This document shows, piece by piece, positions 24,232-32,434 of a DNA stretch of 32,434 bases (positions are counted from its first letter, which is position 1; each line of letters opens with the position of its first letter). The DNA comes from Planctomycetota bacterium. GTDB lineage: Bacteria; Planctomycetota; PLA2; JAEUHO01. The DNA lies in the NCBI GenBank assembly GCA_029259795.1, contig JAJDEM010000406.1:1-32434 (forward strand). The letters run 5' to 3'. Below the pieces are notes generated by a model. It ran no database searches and was not told the DNA's origin. It saw only the letters and a program-made list of their open reading frames with translations. The translations under genes were made by a program, and so were the position numbers.

Positions 24232-24237
24232 TACACT
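24232..24237 (+). promoter_or_regulatory. Putative -10 box (TACACT) of a leaderless tup transcript
   Basis: TACACT ends 6 nt before the tupA ATG, leaving no room for an SD. The surrounding CTACACTTCTCCC closely matches the sequence before acyP. Confidence 0.5.
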
Positions 24238-24243
24238 TCTCCC

Positions 24244-25074
24244 ATGAGGTTCCTGGTCGCACTTCTATCGCTCCTCGCACTCGCCGCCTGCGGTGACGCG
24301 TCGGCGACCCGGCAAGGCCCGCTCAGACTCGCGACGACGACCAGCACCCACAATGCGGGCCTGCTGGAGCACCTCCTGCCGCTCTTCACGGCCGACACGG
24401 GCATCGAGGTCGACGTGCTCCCTGTCGGCACGGGCAAGGCTCTGCGGCTGGGTGAGGCGGGCGACGTCGATGTGGTCCTCGTGCATGCGCGCGTCCGCGA
24501 GGATGCGTTCCTGGCCGCCGGCTACGCCAGCGAGCGGCGCGACGTGATGTGGAACGACTTCGTCATCCTTGGCTCCGCCGCTGACCCAGCCGGCATCCGG
24601 GGCAGCGAGACCGCAAGCGAAGCGCTCGCGCGCATCCACAAGGCCCAAGCCAAGTTCGTCTCACGCGGCGACGACTCGGGCACCCACATCCGCGAGCTCG
24701 CGCTGTGGGCGGCCGCTGGCGTGAACCCGCACGACCATCCGAAGAGCTACTTCGAAGCCGGCGCCGGCATGGGCGGCTGCCTCACCCGGGCCGACGAGCT
24801 GCGGGCCTACCTCCTCTGCGACCGCGGCACGTGGCTCGCCTACCGTCGGACGCTGGCTCTGGAGATCCTGACCGAGGGGGATCCCGCGCTGCGCAATCCG
24901 TACGGTGTGCTTGTCGTCAACGTTGCGCGCCATCCGCATGTCCGCGCCGAGGACGCCACGCGCTTCGCCGCGTGGTTGACCTCCGCGCAAGGGCAGAAGG
25001 CCATCGGAGCCTTCCGGCTCGACGGCCGCGCGTTGTTCCACCCCGTCGACGCCAAACCCCAGGGGAACGACTAG
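24244..25074 (+). CDS. tupA: Tungstate ABC transporter substrate-binding lipoprotein
   Basis: A 276-residue lipoprotein (MRFLVALLSLLALAAC, Cys16) of normal length for the family. TupA signatures are clear: LRLATTTSTHNAGLLEHLLP, the VGTGKAL loop, GDVDVVLVHAR, WNDFVILGSAADPAGIRG, and the SRGDDSGTH oxyanion-site strand. These residues bind tungstate through backbone and Ser/Thr contacts and discriminate it from molybdate in studied members. It is the first gene of a three-gene operon with permease and ATPase; its TAG stop shares a base with the GTG of tupB. Tungstate would serve W-dependent oxidoreductases encoded elsewhere. ATG 24244 has no SD and appears leaderless. Confidence 0.92.
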   Translation: MRFLVALLSLLALAACGDASATRQGPLRLATTTSTHNAGLLEHLLPLFTADTGIEVDVLPVGTGKALRLGEAGDVDVVLVHARVREDAFLAAGYASERRDVMWNDFVILGSAADPAGIRGSETASEALARIHKAQAKFVSRGDDSGTHIRELALWAAAGVNPHDHPKSYFEAGAGMGGCLTRADELRAYLLCDRGTWLAYRRTLALEILTEGDPALRNPYGVLVVNVARHPHVRAEDATRFAAWLTSAQGQKAIGAFRLDGRALFHPVDAKPQGND

Positions 25075-25769
25075 TGGACTTCCTCGCCGAGGGCGCCCGG
25101 GACGCGTTCCACCTCCTCCTCAGCGGCGACGCCGAGGTCTATCACGCGATCTTCGTCAGCCTGCTCTGCTCCGTCACCGCCGTCGGCCTCGCCGCACTCG
25201 TCGGGATTCCCTACGGCACATGGCTTGGGCTCGAGCGGCGCGTGCTGGGCTCCGTCCAGGTGCTCCTGCTGCGGCTGGGCATGTTCATTCCGACGGTGGT
25301 CCTGGGCCTGCTCGTCTACGCCTTCCTGTCCCGGCGGGGTCTGTTCGGGAGCATGGACCTCATCTACACCAAGCAGGCCATCGTGATCGGCGAGTTCCTG
25401 CTCGCGTTGCCCATCCTGGGCACCTTCGCGCACGCCGCCGCGCAGGAGCGCGGCCCGCGGGTCGCCGAGACCGTCCGCACGCTCGGCGCCGGCCGCTGGC
25501 AGGTGCTACGCGCCGTCATCAGCGAGAACCGGCTCGTGCTCATGGGCGCAGGGCTCGCGGCGTTCGCTCGCTGCCTGACGGAGCTCGGCATCAGCATCAA
25601 CGTCGGGGGCACGTTCCGGATGAAGACCGAGACCCTGCCCACGAAGATCGCGACCGAGCTCTCCGGCGGCGACTTCGCGCGCGCCGTGGCCTGCGGGGTG
25701 GTGTTGATGCTGGTCGCCATGGTGCCCGGCTTCATCGCCTTCGGCATGACCCGGGGGAAGCGCTCATGA
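25074..25769 (+). CDS. tupB: Tungstate ABC transporter permease
   Basis: A 231-residue inner-membrane permease starting at GTG 25074, overlapping the tupA stop by one base; AGGGGA lies 7 nt upstream. About five or six hydrophobic helices are visible. The EAA-type coupling loop is AAAQERGPRVAETVRTLGAG, which contacts the ATPase. The stretch FARCLTELGISINVGGTFRM is typical of TupB. The open frame continues upstream through tupA in another frame but has no signal there. The stop overlaps the tupC start as ATGA. Confidence 0.9.
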   Translation: MDFLAEGARDAFHLLLSGDAEVYHAIFVSLLCSVTAVGLAALVGIPYGTWLGLERRVLGSVQVLLLRLGMFIPTVVLGLLVYAFLSRRGLFGSMDLIYTKQAIVIGEFLLALPILGTFAHAAAQERGPRVAETVRTLGAGRWQVLRAVISENRLVLMGAGLAAFARCLTELGISINVGGTFRMKTETLPTKIATELSGGDFARAVACGVVLMLVAMVPGFIAFGMTRGKRS

Positions 25770-26371
25770 TCTGTGTGCGCGATCTCACCGTGCGCTATGG
25801 CAAGACCACGGCGCTCACGCTCGCGGCCCTGGACCTGGCCCCCGGCGCGCGCCTGGGCATCGAAGGCGAGAACGGCTGCGGCAAGAGCACGCTGCTCCGC
25901 GTACTCGCCGGGCTCCTGCCCCCCACGACCGGCACGGTGACGGGCCTGCTGCGTCCGGGGGAGGCGGTGCTCGTGCACCAGCGCCCGTACTTCCTGCGCG
26001 GGAGCGCCCGCGAGAACGTGCGCTACGCGCTGCGGCTGGCCAAGCGCAACCCCGCCGAGGCCGACGCCCTGCTCGACGGGCTTGGCGCCGCAGGCTTCGC
26101 GGAGCGTCCCGCCGCGGTGCTCTCCGGCGGGGAGCGGCGGCGCGTGGCCGTCGCCCGCGCGCTTGCCGTGCGTCCGAAGCTGCTGCTCCTCGATGAACCC
26201 TTCGCGGCCCTCGATGAAGCCGGACTCGCTGCCGTCACAGCAGAGCTGGCGCGATTCGAAGGCACGCTGGTGATCGCGGCGCCGGAGCTGCCCGCGTGTG
26301 GTCTGGAGGCGTCCCACCACCTGCTCGCCCCGTGGGCTGCGGGCGCGGCCCCTGCTCAGGCGCCAAACTGA
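25766..26371 (+). CDS. tupC: Tungstate ABC transporter ATPase, short, without a recognisable switch His
   Basis: A 201-residue ATPase starting at ATG 25766, overlapping tupB by 4 nt. Walker A is GENGCGKST (33-41), the Q-loop region is LVHQRPYFLRGS, the signature LSGGERRRVA and Walker B LLLLDEPFAALD are canonical. The switch strand reads LVIAAPELPACG, where THD or a similar His-containing motif is expected, so the H-loop histidine seems to be missing. The protein is also at the short end for this family. It energises tungstate import with tupA and tupB. The last 16 nt overlap tail-to-tail with the DUF1569 gene on the opposite strand. Confidence 0.88.
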   Translation: MICVRDLTVRYGKTTALTLAALDLAPGARLGIEGENGCGKSTLLRVLAGLLPPTTGTVTGLLRPGEAVLVHQRPYFLRGSARENVRYALRLAKRNPAEADALLDGLGAAGFAERPAAVLSGGERRRVAVARALAVRPKLLLLDEPFAALDEAGLAAVTAELARFEGTLVIAAPELPACGLEASHHLLAPWAAGAAPAQAPN

Positions 26372-26802
26372 CGCAGGTGATGGTCGAGGTGCTTCCACTG
26401 GAGCACGCCCCAATCACTCGGCGACATGGCGCCGAAGAACGGATGTTCCGGGGGGAGGCCTTCCGGACCTCGATCCACGTAGCTCTGCAGCAGGCTGATC
26501 AGGTGTGTGCGCTCCTTGTCGAACTCGCGGCTGTCCGTCACCTTGAAGATCGGTGCCGTGGGCATGTTGTGGGCGAACGGCTTGTCCTTGAGAACGGAGC
26601 GCCGGGCCATCCGACCGAACAGGAAGCCGATGAGGCCGCGCTTCATCGCTCGCTCGCCGACGGCAAGCTCCACCGCGACCTTGCAGTGCGCGAGCATCTG
26701 CCCGGCGTCCATCTTGCCCCACTCGGGTCCGTTGGAGGGCTCGAGTGCCGCAAGGCGCTCGAGGAGCGAAGGGAGCGTCTGTGCGTTGAGTTCCTGATTC
26801 AT
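26356..26802 (-). CDS. DUF1569 / DinB-like protein
   Basis: A 148-residue cytosolic four-helix protein. MDAGQMLAHCKVAVELA carries the first metal-ligand-type His of the DinB-like fold, and the C-terminal WKHLDHHLRQFG supplies the other two; both motifs are typical of DUF1569. Members are presumed metal-dependent thiol or transferase-type enzymes, but the activity is unproven. ATG 26802 was chosen because the TAGGCT box lies 7 nt upstream and the protein then has the family's length; the frame stays open upstream. There is no SD. The gene's 3' end overlaps tupC by 16 nt. Confidence 0.85.
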   Translation of the reverse strand: MNQELNAQTLPSLLERLAALEPSNGPEWGKMDAGQMLAHCKVAVELAVGERAMKRGLIGFLFGRMARRSVLKDKPFAHNMPTAPIFKVTDSREFDKERTHLISLLQSYVDRGPEGLPPEHPFFGAMSPSDWGVLQWKHLDHHLRQFGA

Positions 26803-26809
26803 GTGCGCA

Positions 26810-26815
26810 AGCCTA
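26810..26815 (-). promoter_or_regulatory. Putative -10 box (TAGGCT) of a leaderless transcript
   Basis: TAGGCT ends 7 nt before the ATG at 26802. It would give the DUF1569 gene its own promoter within the minus-strand run of three genes. Confidence 0.35.
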
Positions 26816-26846
26816 CCCACAGGCGCAGGGCAGCCAACGCCCTGCG

Positions 26847-27188
26847 CTACTCCGTAACCACGGCCACGGCGCCGACCACCGCAAAGAAGAGCAGGAGCAG
26901 GACGAAGGCCCAGCGCATGAAGGCACCGCGCTGCCCCCAGCGATTCATCAAGGTCACCCGGATCCCATCGAGGAACACGCCGGCGTAGAGCACGATGGCC
27001 AGCCAGCCCGAGATCTTCTTCGGCGGGCCGGCACGGACCAGGAGGATCGCCATGAAGATGCCGAAGAGCCCGAGCAGGATGCACAGCAGCACCTTCGCCA
27101 CCGGGCTCGTCCAGACCGTGGCCTTCCTCTGGCGCGGTTGCTCAGCGTAGAGATCGTCCGTGGCTTCGAGGGCTGTCTCGTCGTCCAT
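26847..27188 (-). CDS. Small integral membrane protein of unknown function
   Basis: A 113-residue protein with an acidic cytosolic N-terminus (MDDETALEATDDLYAEQPRQ) and three hydrophobic segments at about 33-52, 61-77 and 90-111 (last: FVLLLLFFAVVGAVAVVT). The hydrophilic parts contain no known motif. ATG 27188 lies 19 nt after the stop of the NtrC-type regulator on the same strand and has GGAGA 7 nt upstream, so the two are probably cotranscribed. No family is recognised. Confidence 0.75.
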   Translation of the reverse strand: MDDETALEATDDLYAEQPRQRKATVWTSPVAKVLLCILLGLFGIFMAILLVRAGPPKKISGWLAIVLYAGVFLDGIRVTLMNRWGQRGAFMRWAFVLLLLFFAVVGAVAVVTE

Positions 27189-27207
27189 CCCGCGCTCTCC
27201 GACGGGC

Positions 27208-28569
27208 CTACTCGATCCCGTAGTCCTTCATCTTCTCCCATAGGTTCTTGCGGGAGATCCCCAGCACCTTCGCGGCATTGGCGCGATGGCCCTCGGTGGC
27301 TTGCAGCACCCGGCGGATGTGGCCTTCTTCGCCTTCGCGGACGACTTCGCGCAGGGTGACCAACGGGCCGCTGGCACTGTCCTGACCGCCGCCCTTGCGA
27401 CGACGACGGAGCGCGCCCTCCAGCAGGAGATCGCGCGAGAGCACGCTGTTCGAACCCGCCAGCGCGATGGCGCGCTCCACGGCGTTCTCGAGCTCGCGCA
27501 CGTTGCCGGGCCAGCGGTAGGTGCAGAGCTCGGCCATGACCTCGCTCGGCACGGTGTACTCGACCTCGCCCCCGAAACGCTTCAGGAAGTGCTCTGCCAG
27601 GAGCGGGATGTCCTCGACCCGCTCGCGCAGCGGGGGCAGGTCCACGGGCACGACATTGAGGCGATAGAACAGGTCCTCCCGGAACTCCCCGTCCTCGACG
27701 GCCTCGGCCAGATCGACCTTGGTCGCCGCGACGACGCGGACGTCGACCTGAATGGCCTCCTGGCTGCCGAGGGGCTCGACCTCCCCCTCTTGCACGACGC
27801 GCAGCAGCTTGACCTGGGTCTCGAGCGGCATGTCGTCGATGTCGTCAAGGAAGAGCGTGCCCTCATGCGCGCGCTCGAAGCGACCGGGCTTGCGCTCCTT
27901 GGCGTCGGTGAAGGCGCCGCGCTCGTGGCCGAAGATCTCGTCCTCGAGCAGGGTGCTGGGGATCGCCGCACAGGCCAGCGGTACGAAGGGCTTGTTGGCC
28001 CGCCGGGAGATGTCGTGGATCGCGCGTGCGACCCGCTCCTTGCCGGTCCCGGACTCGCCGGTGATCAAGATCCGGGCGTCGCCTGCGGCCACCGTACGGA
28101 TGCGGTCCAGGACACGCATCATCGCGGGACTGCGGCCGATGATCTGGCCGAGCCCCTTCTCCCGGCCGAGCTCCTCGCGGAGTTCCTCGTTCTCGGTGCG
28201 CAGCCGGCGCAGCTCTACGACCTTGCGCAGCTTCTCGAGGATCTCGTCGTTGTTGAAGGGCTTCAGGACGTAGTCGAAGGCGCCCTTGCGCATGGCGTCC
28301 ACGGCAGAGTCGATGGTGCCGTAGCCCGTGATGATGATGACCTCCGCCGCCGTCTCGGAGCCCTTGATGAACTCCAGCAGCTCCAGGCCCCCGATGCCGG
28401 GCATGTTGAGGTCGGTGACCACGGCATCGAACTGGCCGCTCTTGTAGAGGCTCCGCGCCTCATTGCCGTCGGCGGCGGTCTCGACGTCGTAGCCGGCCCG
28501 GCGCAGATCGTCCGCCAGGGTGATTGCGATGGCGCGCTCGTCGTCCGCCAGGAGTACCCGAACTGCCAA
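27208..28569 (-). CDS. NtrC-type response regulator (REC, AAA+ sigma-54 activator, FIS HTH)
   Basis: A 453-residue regulator starting at TTG 28569, chosen because GGAGG lies 7 nt upstream and the first strand VRVLLADDE begins two codons later; no ATG or GTG fits. The receiver domain (3-115) has phospho-acceptor Asp53 and Lys103. The AAA+ domain has Walker A GESGTGKE (171-178) and Walker B FLDDID (240-245), where FLDEI is usual. The sigma-54 contact loop reads GAFTDA (218-223) rather than GAFTGA. A FIS-type helix-turn-helix closes the protein (ANAAKVLGISRKNLWEKM). Activation of sigma-54 promoters is expected but the loop variant leaves some doubt. It is divergent from the degenerate kinase gene. 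Confidence 0.93.
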   Translation of the reverse strand: MAVRVLLADDERAIAITLADDLRRAGYDVETAADGNEARSLYKSGQFDAVVTDLNMPGIGGLELLEFIKGSETAAEVIIITGYGTIDSAVDAMRKGAFDYVLKPFNNDEILEKLRKVVELRRLRTENEELREELGREKGLGQIIGRSPAMMRVLDRIRTVAAGDARILITGESGTGKERVARAIHDISRRANKPFVPLACAAIPSTLLEDEIFGHERGAFTDAKERKPGRFERAHEGTLFLDDIDDMPLETQVKLLRVVQEGEVEPLGSQEAIQVDVRVVAATKVDLAEAVEDGEFREDLFYRLNVVPVDLPPLRERVEDIPLLAEHFLKRFGGEVEYTVPSEVMAELCTYRWPGNVRELENAVERAIALAGSNSVLSRDLLLEGALRRRRKGGGQDSASGPLVTLREVVREGEEGHIRRVLQATEGHRANAAKVLGISRKNLWEKMKDYGIE

Positions 28570-28611
28570 GCCGTCCCTCCGCCGGCCCCCTACGAGCCGG
28601 ATCAGGGCGGG

Positions 28612-28617
28612 ATTGTA
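28612..28617 (-). promoter_or_regulatory. Putative -10 box (TACAAT) for the NtrC-type regulator
   Basis: TACAAT on the minus strand lies 42 nt before the TTG start, in the 105-nt divergent gap. No convincing -35 or sigma-54 (GG-N10-GC) site is seen. Confidence 0.4.
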
Positions 28618-28674
28618 GCGCCCTCGCCGCCGGACCGGGCGAGTTGCGTTCCACTCAAGTCCCCCTCCGAGCCG

Positions 28675-29772
28675 ATGATGGAGGAATCGGAGGATCGTTT
28701 CCTGGATCGCGCAGCCAACCCGCCCCCGCCCCCCCGCAGGCCCGGCCAACGGCCGACGGTCCTGCTGGTGATGCGTCCGGGGCCGGGCCGGCGTGCCGCC
28801 GCCGAGACACTGCGTGGTGCCGGCTACCGGGTTCGCACGGCCAAGGAGCCGTATGAGGGCACCGCGAAGTTCGTCGAACGCCCGAGCGACCTCGTCGTTC
28901 TGAGCCTCGCCGGCTTCCGCAAGCGCGACTCGGCCTTCCTCCGGGCCGTGAAGAAGCGCAGCCCCGAAGCCCGGATCCTCCTGCTCGTCCCCGAGGGCCA
29001 TCGCCACGCCGCCCTCGATGCACTGCAAGCCGGCGCCGACGCCTACGCGCTCGAGCCGTTCTATCCCGCCGAGCTCACGGCCCTCGCCGCAGCGCTCGTC
29101 GGCTCGCGCTCGGATGCCCCCGAGGAGGACGCCGCCCGCGCGCTCAGCCGTCTGGCCGGGGAGGTCGCCCACGCGATCAACAACCCGCTGCAGATCCTCG
29201 CGCTGCTCGGTGAGGCGGCGGATGTCTCCATCGAGACGCGCGATGCCCTCGGCCAGGAGGTCGAGCGCATCCAGGGCGTCATGCGCATCCTCGCGCGCTT
29301 CGGCTTGCTGCGCCGCCCGCAGCGCAGCAACGACGCGCTCGGGTTCGTGCTGCGCCAGAGCCTCGACGCTGCCGAGTCGACCGGGCGCGTGCAGAGTGTC
29401 GGCACGCCGCCGGAGGACGGACCGCTCGTCTCGGTGGACAGCAGCCAAGCGGGCGTTGCATTCGACACCATGCTGCAGTTCCTCGCGGCCCGCGGTGAGG
29501 AGCGCCCCGTCGAGATCGCCGCTCGCGTTCGCGAGGTCACCACCAAGCAGAGCGTCGTCCTCGAGGCCGCCGTACGCGGCAAGGGCATCCACCTCGAGCC
29601 GGACGTCCTCCAGTCCCTCTGCCAAGCCGTGCTCCTCAACCACGACGAGACCCGCGAGCCCTACCCGGGCCTCGCCCTGGCCGACGCGGTGGCCCGCATC
29701 CACGGAGGCCGGTTCATCGCCCGCTCGGGCGAGCAGGGCACGACCCTGGGCCTGCGTCTGCCGCTGCGCTGA
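28675..29772 (+). CDS. Degenerate receiver-histidine kinase protein
   Basis: A 365-residue cytosolic protein starting at ATG 28675 (a second ATG follows directly; SD weak). Residues 27-142 have the receiver fold, but the phospho-acceptor Asp is Ser77 (DLVVLSLAGF), the acidic pair is gone (MRPG) and the conserved Lys is Glu127 (LEPFYPAEL). A HisKA domain follows with an intact H-box (EVAHAINNPLQI, His166). The ATPase part keeps a G2-like end (LALADAVARIHGG and GTTLGLRLPL) but the N-box Asn and the first DxGxG motif are not recognisable. It may therefore be a pseudokinase or a phosphotransfer partner. It is divergent from the NtrC-type regulator, a natural partner by position. Confidence 0.8.
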   Translation: MMEESEDRFLDRAANPPPPPRRPGQRPTVLLVMRPGPGRRAAAETLRGAGYRVRTAKEPYEGTAKFVERPSDLVVLSLAGFRKRDSAFLRAVKKRSPEARILLLVPEGHRHAALDALQAGADAYALEPFYPAELTALAAALVGSRSDAPEEDAARALSRLAGEVAHAINNPLQILALLGEAADVSIETRDALGQEVERIQGVMRILARFGLLRRPQRSNDALGFVLRQSLDAAESTGRVQSVGTPPEDGPLVSVDSSQAGVAFDTMLQFLAARGEERPVEIAARVREVTTKQSVVLEAAVRGKGIHLEPDVLQSLCQAVLLNHDETREPYPGLALADAVARIHGGRFIARSGEQGTTLGLRLPLR

Positions 29773-29872
29773 AGCGCGCGCACGCAGCGACGCCCCCGCC
29801 TGACCGGGATTCGCGTCCCATACCGAGACAACTACCCAAGGTCGGGGCTCCAATGACCGATTTCTTCGATTC

Positions 29873-31456
<1,584 letters not shown>

Positions 31457-32434
31457 GTGCCGCGCGTCCTGGGCGACTCGCCGTTCGACGAGCCGGCCGC
31501 GGGACCCTACTGGCTCGCCATCGGCGAGAGTGCCGCGCTGGCCCTGGCCGCCCACGGCGAGCGCTTCCTCGGCACCGACAGCCCCCCCATCGAGCACGTC
31601 GAGGACGTGCACGCAGGTCTCGAGCTGCTGGCCCGCCGGCGGCCGCTTGGCTGTGTCGTCAGTGGCTCGGTCCTCGATGCACGCCCCCACGCCGCACTCG
31701 AGAGCCTCCGGCGGCACGTGCAGCCTGCGCCCATGCTCGTGCACAGCACCGGCACCGAGGCACCCAGCGTGCGCAAGGCCGCGCGCGCGCTGGGGATTCA
31801 CGTCTGGCAGGTCGACGGCAGCGGCGACGCCCCAACCACGACGGCAACTGTCACGGCGCCGGCGGCGTCCGCCCAGCCCCCCGCCGGCCGCAGCCGCGTC
31901 ATCGAATCCACGCCGGCGCCTCGGCCTGAGCCCGAGCGCGCCCCGGAAGCCAAGCGCCGCCGAAGCGCCGGCGCGAGCGGGGCGCCGTCCGTCCCCCTGC
32001 CCCGTGCCGATGACGACGTACCCGTCCCCGGCATTGCCGATCCCGGGCGCTTCGCCGAGGGCTGCCTGGAGCGCATCAGCCGCCTGGGTGCCTTGATGCA
32101 CTACACGGTGCGCACCCTGAGTGAAGCCTCCAACGCCAGCCGGATCAGCCTCATGCTGCGCGAGCCGGAGCGTGGGACACTCGTGCTGCGGGCTGGTCGC
32201 GGCATGCGCGAGAGCCTGATCGACTCCATGCGCGCGCCGCTGGGCACAGGCATCGCCGGGCGGGTCGCTGCGCTCGGTCGCCCCGTCACGGGGCAGGGCT
32301 CGCCGGGCGGGGCACGCGACTACACGGGCCGCGCGTACGTGGTGCTGCCGCTGGGTCGGGGGCGACGCTGCGAAGGCGTCGTGTGCCTCACGGGGCTCCC
32401 GGAAGACGCCCTGCCCGACACGGCAACGCTGCGC
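31457..32434 (+). CDS. Degenerate receiver-GAF signalling protein (3' end cut by window edge)
   Basis: The frame opens at GTG 31457, immediately after the TAG of the HD-GYP gene, with GGAG 9 nt upstream, and remains open for 326 codons to the edge. The first 115 residues have a receiver-like pattern (GCVVSGSVLDA, then MLVHSTG), but the acceptor Asp position is Ser, as in the kinase-like gene upstream. A Pro/Ala/Arg-rich linker follows (about 120-190). From about residue 200 a GAF domain begins: ASRISLMLREPERGTLVLRA, MRAPLGTGIAGRVAALGRPV, and a YVVLPLGRG strand. The output domain lies beyond the window. It is likely cotranscribed with the HD-GYP gene. Confidence 0.8.
   Translation, partial: MPRVLGDSPFDEPAAGPYWLAIGESAALALAAHGERFLGTDSPPIEHVEDVHAGLELLARRRPLGCVVSGSVLDARPHAALESLRRHVQPAPMLVHSTGTEAPSVRKAARALGIHVWQVDGSGDAPTTTATVTAPAASAQPPAGRSRVIESTPAPRPEPERAPEAKRRRSAGASGAPSVPLPRADDDVPVPGIADPGRFAEGCLERISRLGALMHYTVRTLSEASNASRISLMLREPERGTLVLRAGRGMRESLIDSMRAPLGTGIAGRVAALGRPVTGQGSPGGARDYTGRAYVVLPLGRGRRCEGVVCLTGLPEDALPDTATLR

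Overview
The window is about 32.4 kb of GC-rich DNA (roughly 68-70% by eye) with densely packed genes on both strands and no rRNA or tRNA. The content points to a high-GC, Gram-negative-type bacterium, most likely an uncultured Planctomycetota, with Myxococcota the main alternative. Three exported squalene-cyclase/prenyltransferase-repeat proteins, HEAT and VWA secreted proteins, a secreted EF-hand protein and a fused membrane/spermidine-synthase-like protein support this. The TonB-dependent receptor and several lipobox proteins imply an outer membrane. The assignment is inference; no phylogenetic marker is present. Several genes end in TGA, so the standard bacterial code is in use.

Layout. 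1-5.1 kb (minus strand): a fused membrane/spermidine-synthase-like protein cut by the left edge, a CAP-domain lipoprotein, and a two-gene operon of repeat proteins. 5.3-8.1 kb: an EF-hand protein with a clear terminator, an oligopeptide-binding protein, and divergent from it a short ArsC/Spx-like gene with an in-frame TGA where the catalytic cysteine belongs. 8.2-11.1 kb: an acyl-CoA desaturase and a repeat/HEAT protein. 11.5-15.5 kb: a heterodimeric ABC exporter operon, then a 120-bp MITE-like insertion, then acylphosphatase. 15.6-20.1 kb: exported proteins of mostly unknown role, including a HEAT-VWA protein. 20.2-24.2 kb: a TonB-dependent receptor, a clan GH-A-like exported protein and a SpeE-like methyltransferase-fold protein. 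24.2-26.4 kb: a tungstate ABC importer (tupABC). 26.4-32.4 kb: two small genes and a signalling cluster with an NtrC-type regulator, a divergent degenerate histidine kinase, a REC/HD-GYP protein and a GAF protein cut by the right edge.

The strongest unusual signal is at 7762-8112. One reading frame encodes an ArsC/Spx-like protein in which TGA occupies the first position of the CxxC motif. A hairpin follows at the spacing expected for a bacterial SECIS element, and its apical loop contains GGUC, as in the E. coli fdhF SECIS. This makes a selenocysteine-containing ArsC/Spx-like protein likely; taken as a plain stop, the TGA would remove the active site. A second window-wide signal is a TAnnnT box 6-8 nt upstream of the ATG in at least seven genes that lack a Shine-Dalgarno sequence, which suggests frequent leaderless transcripts.
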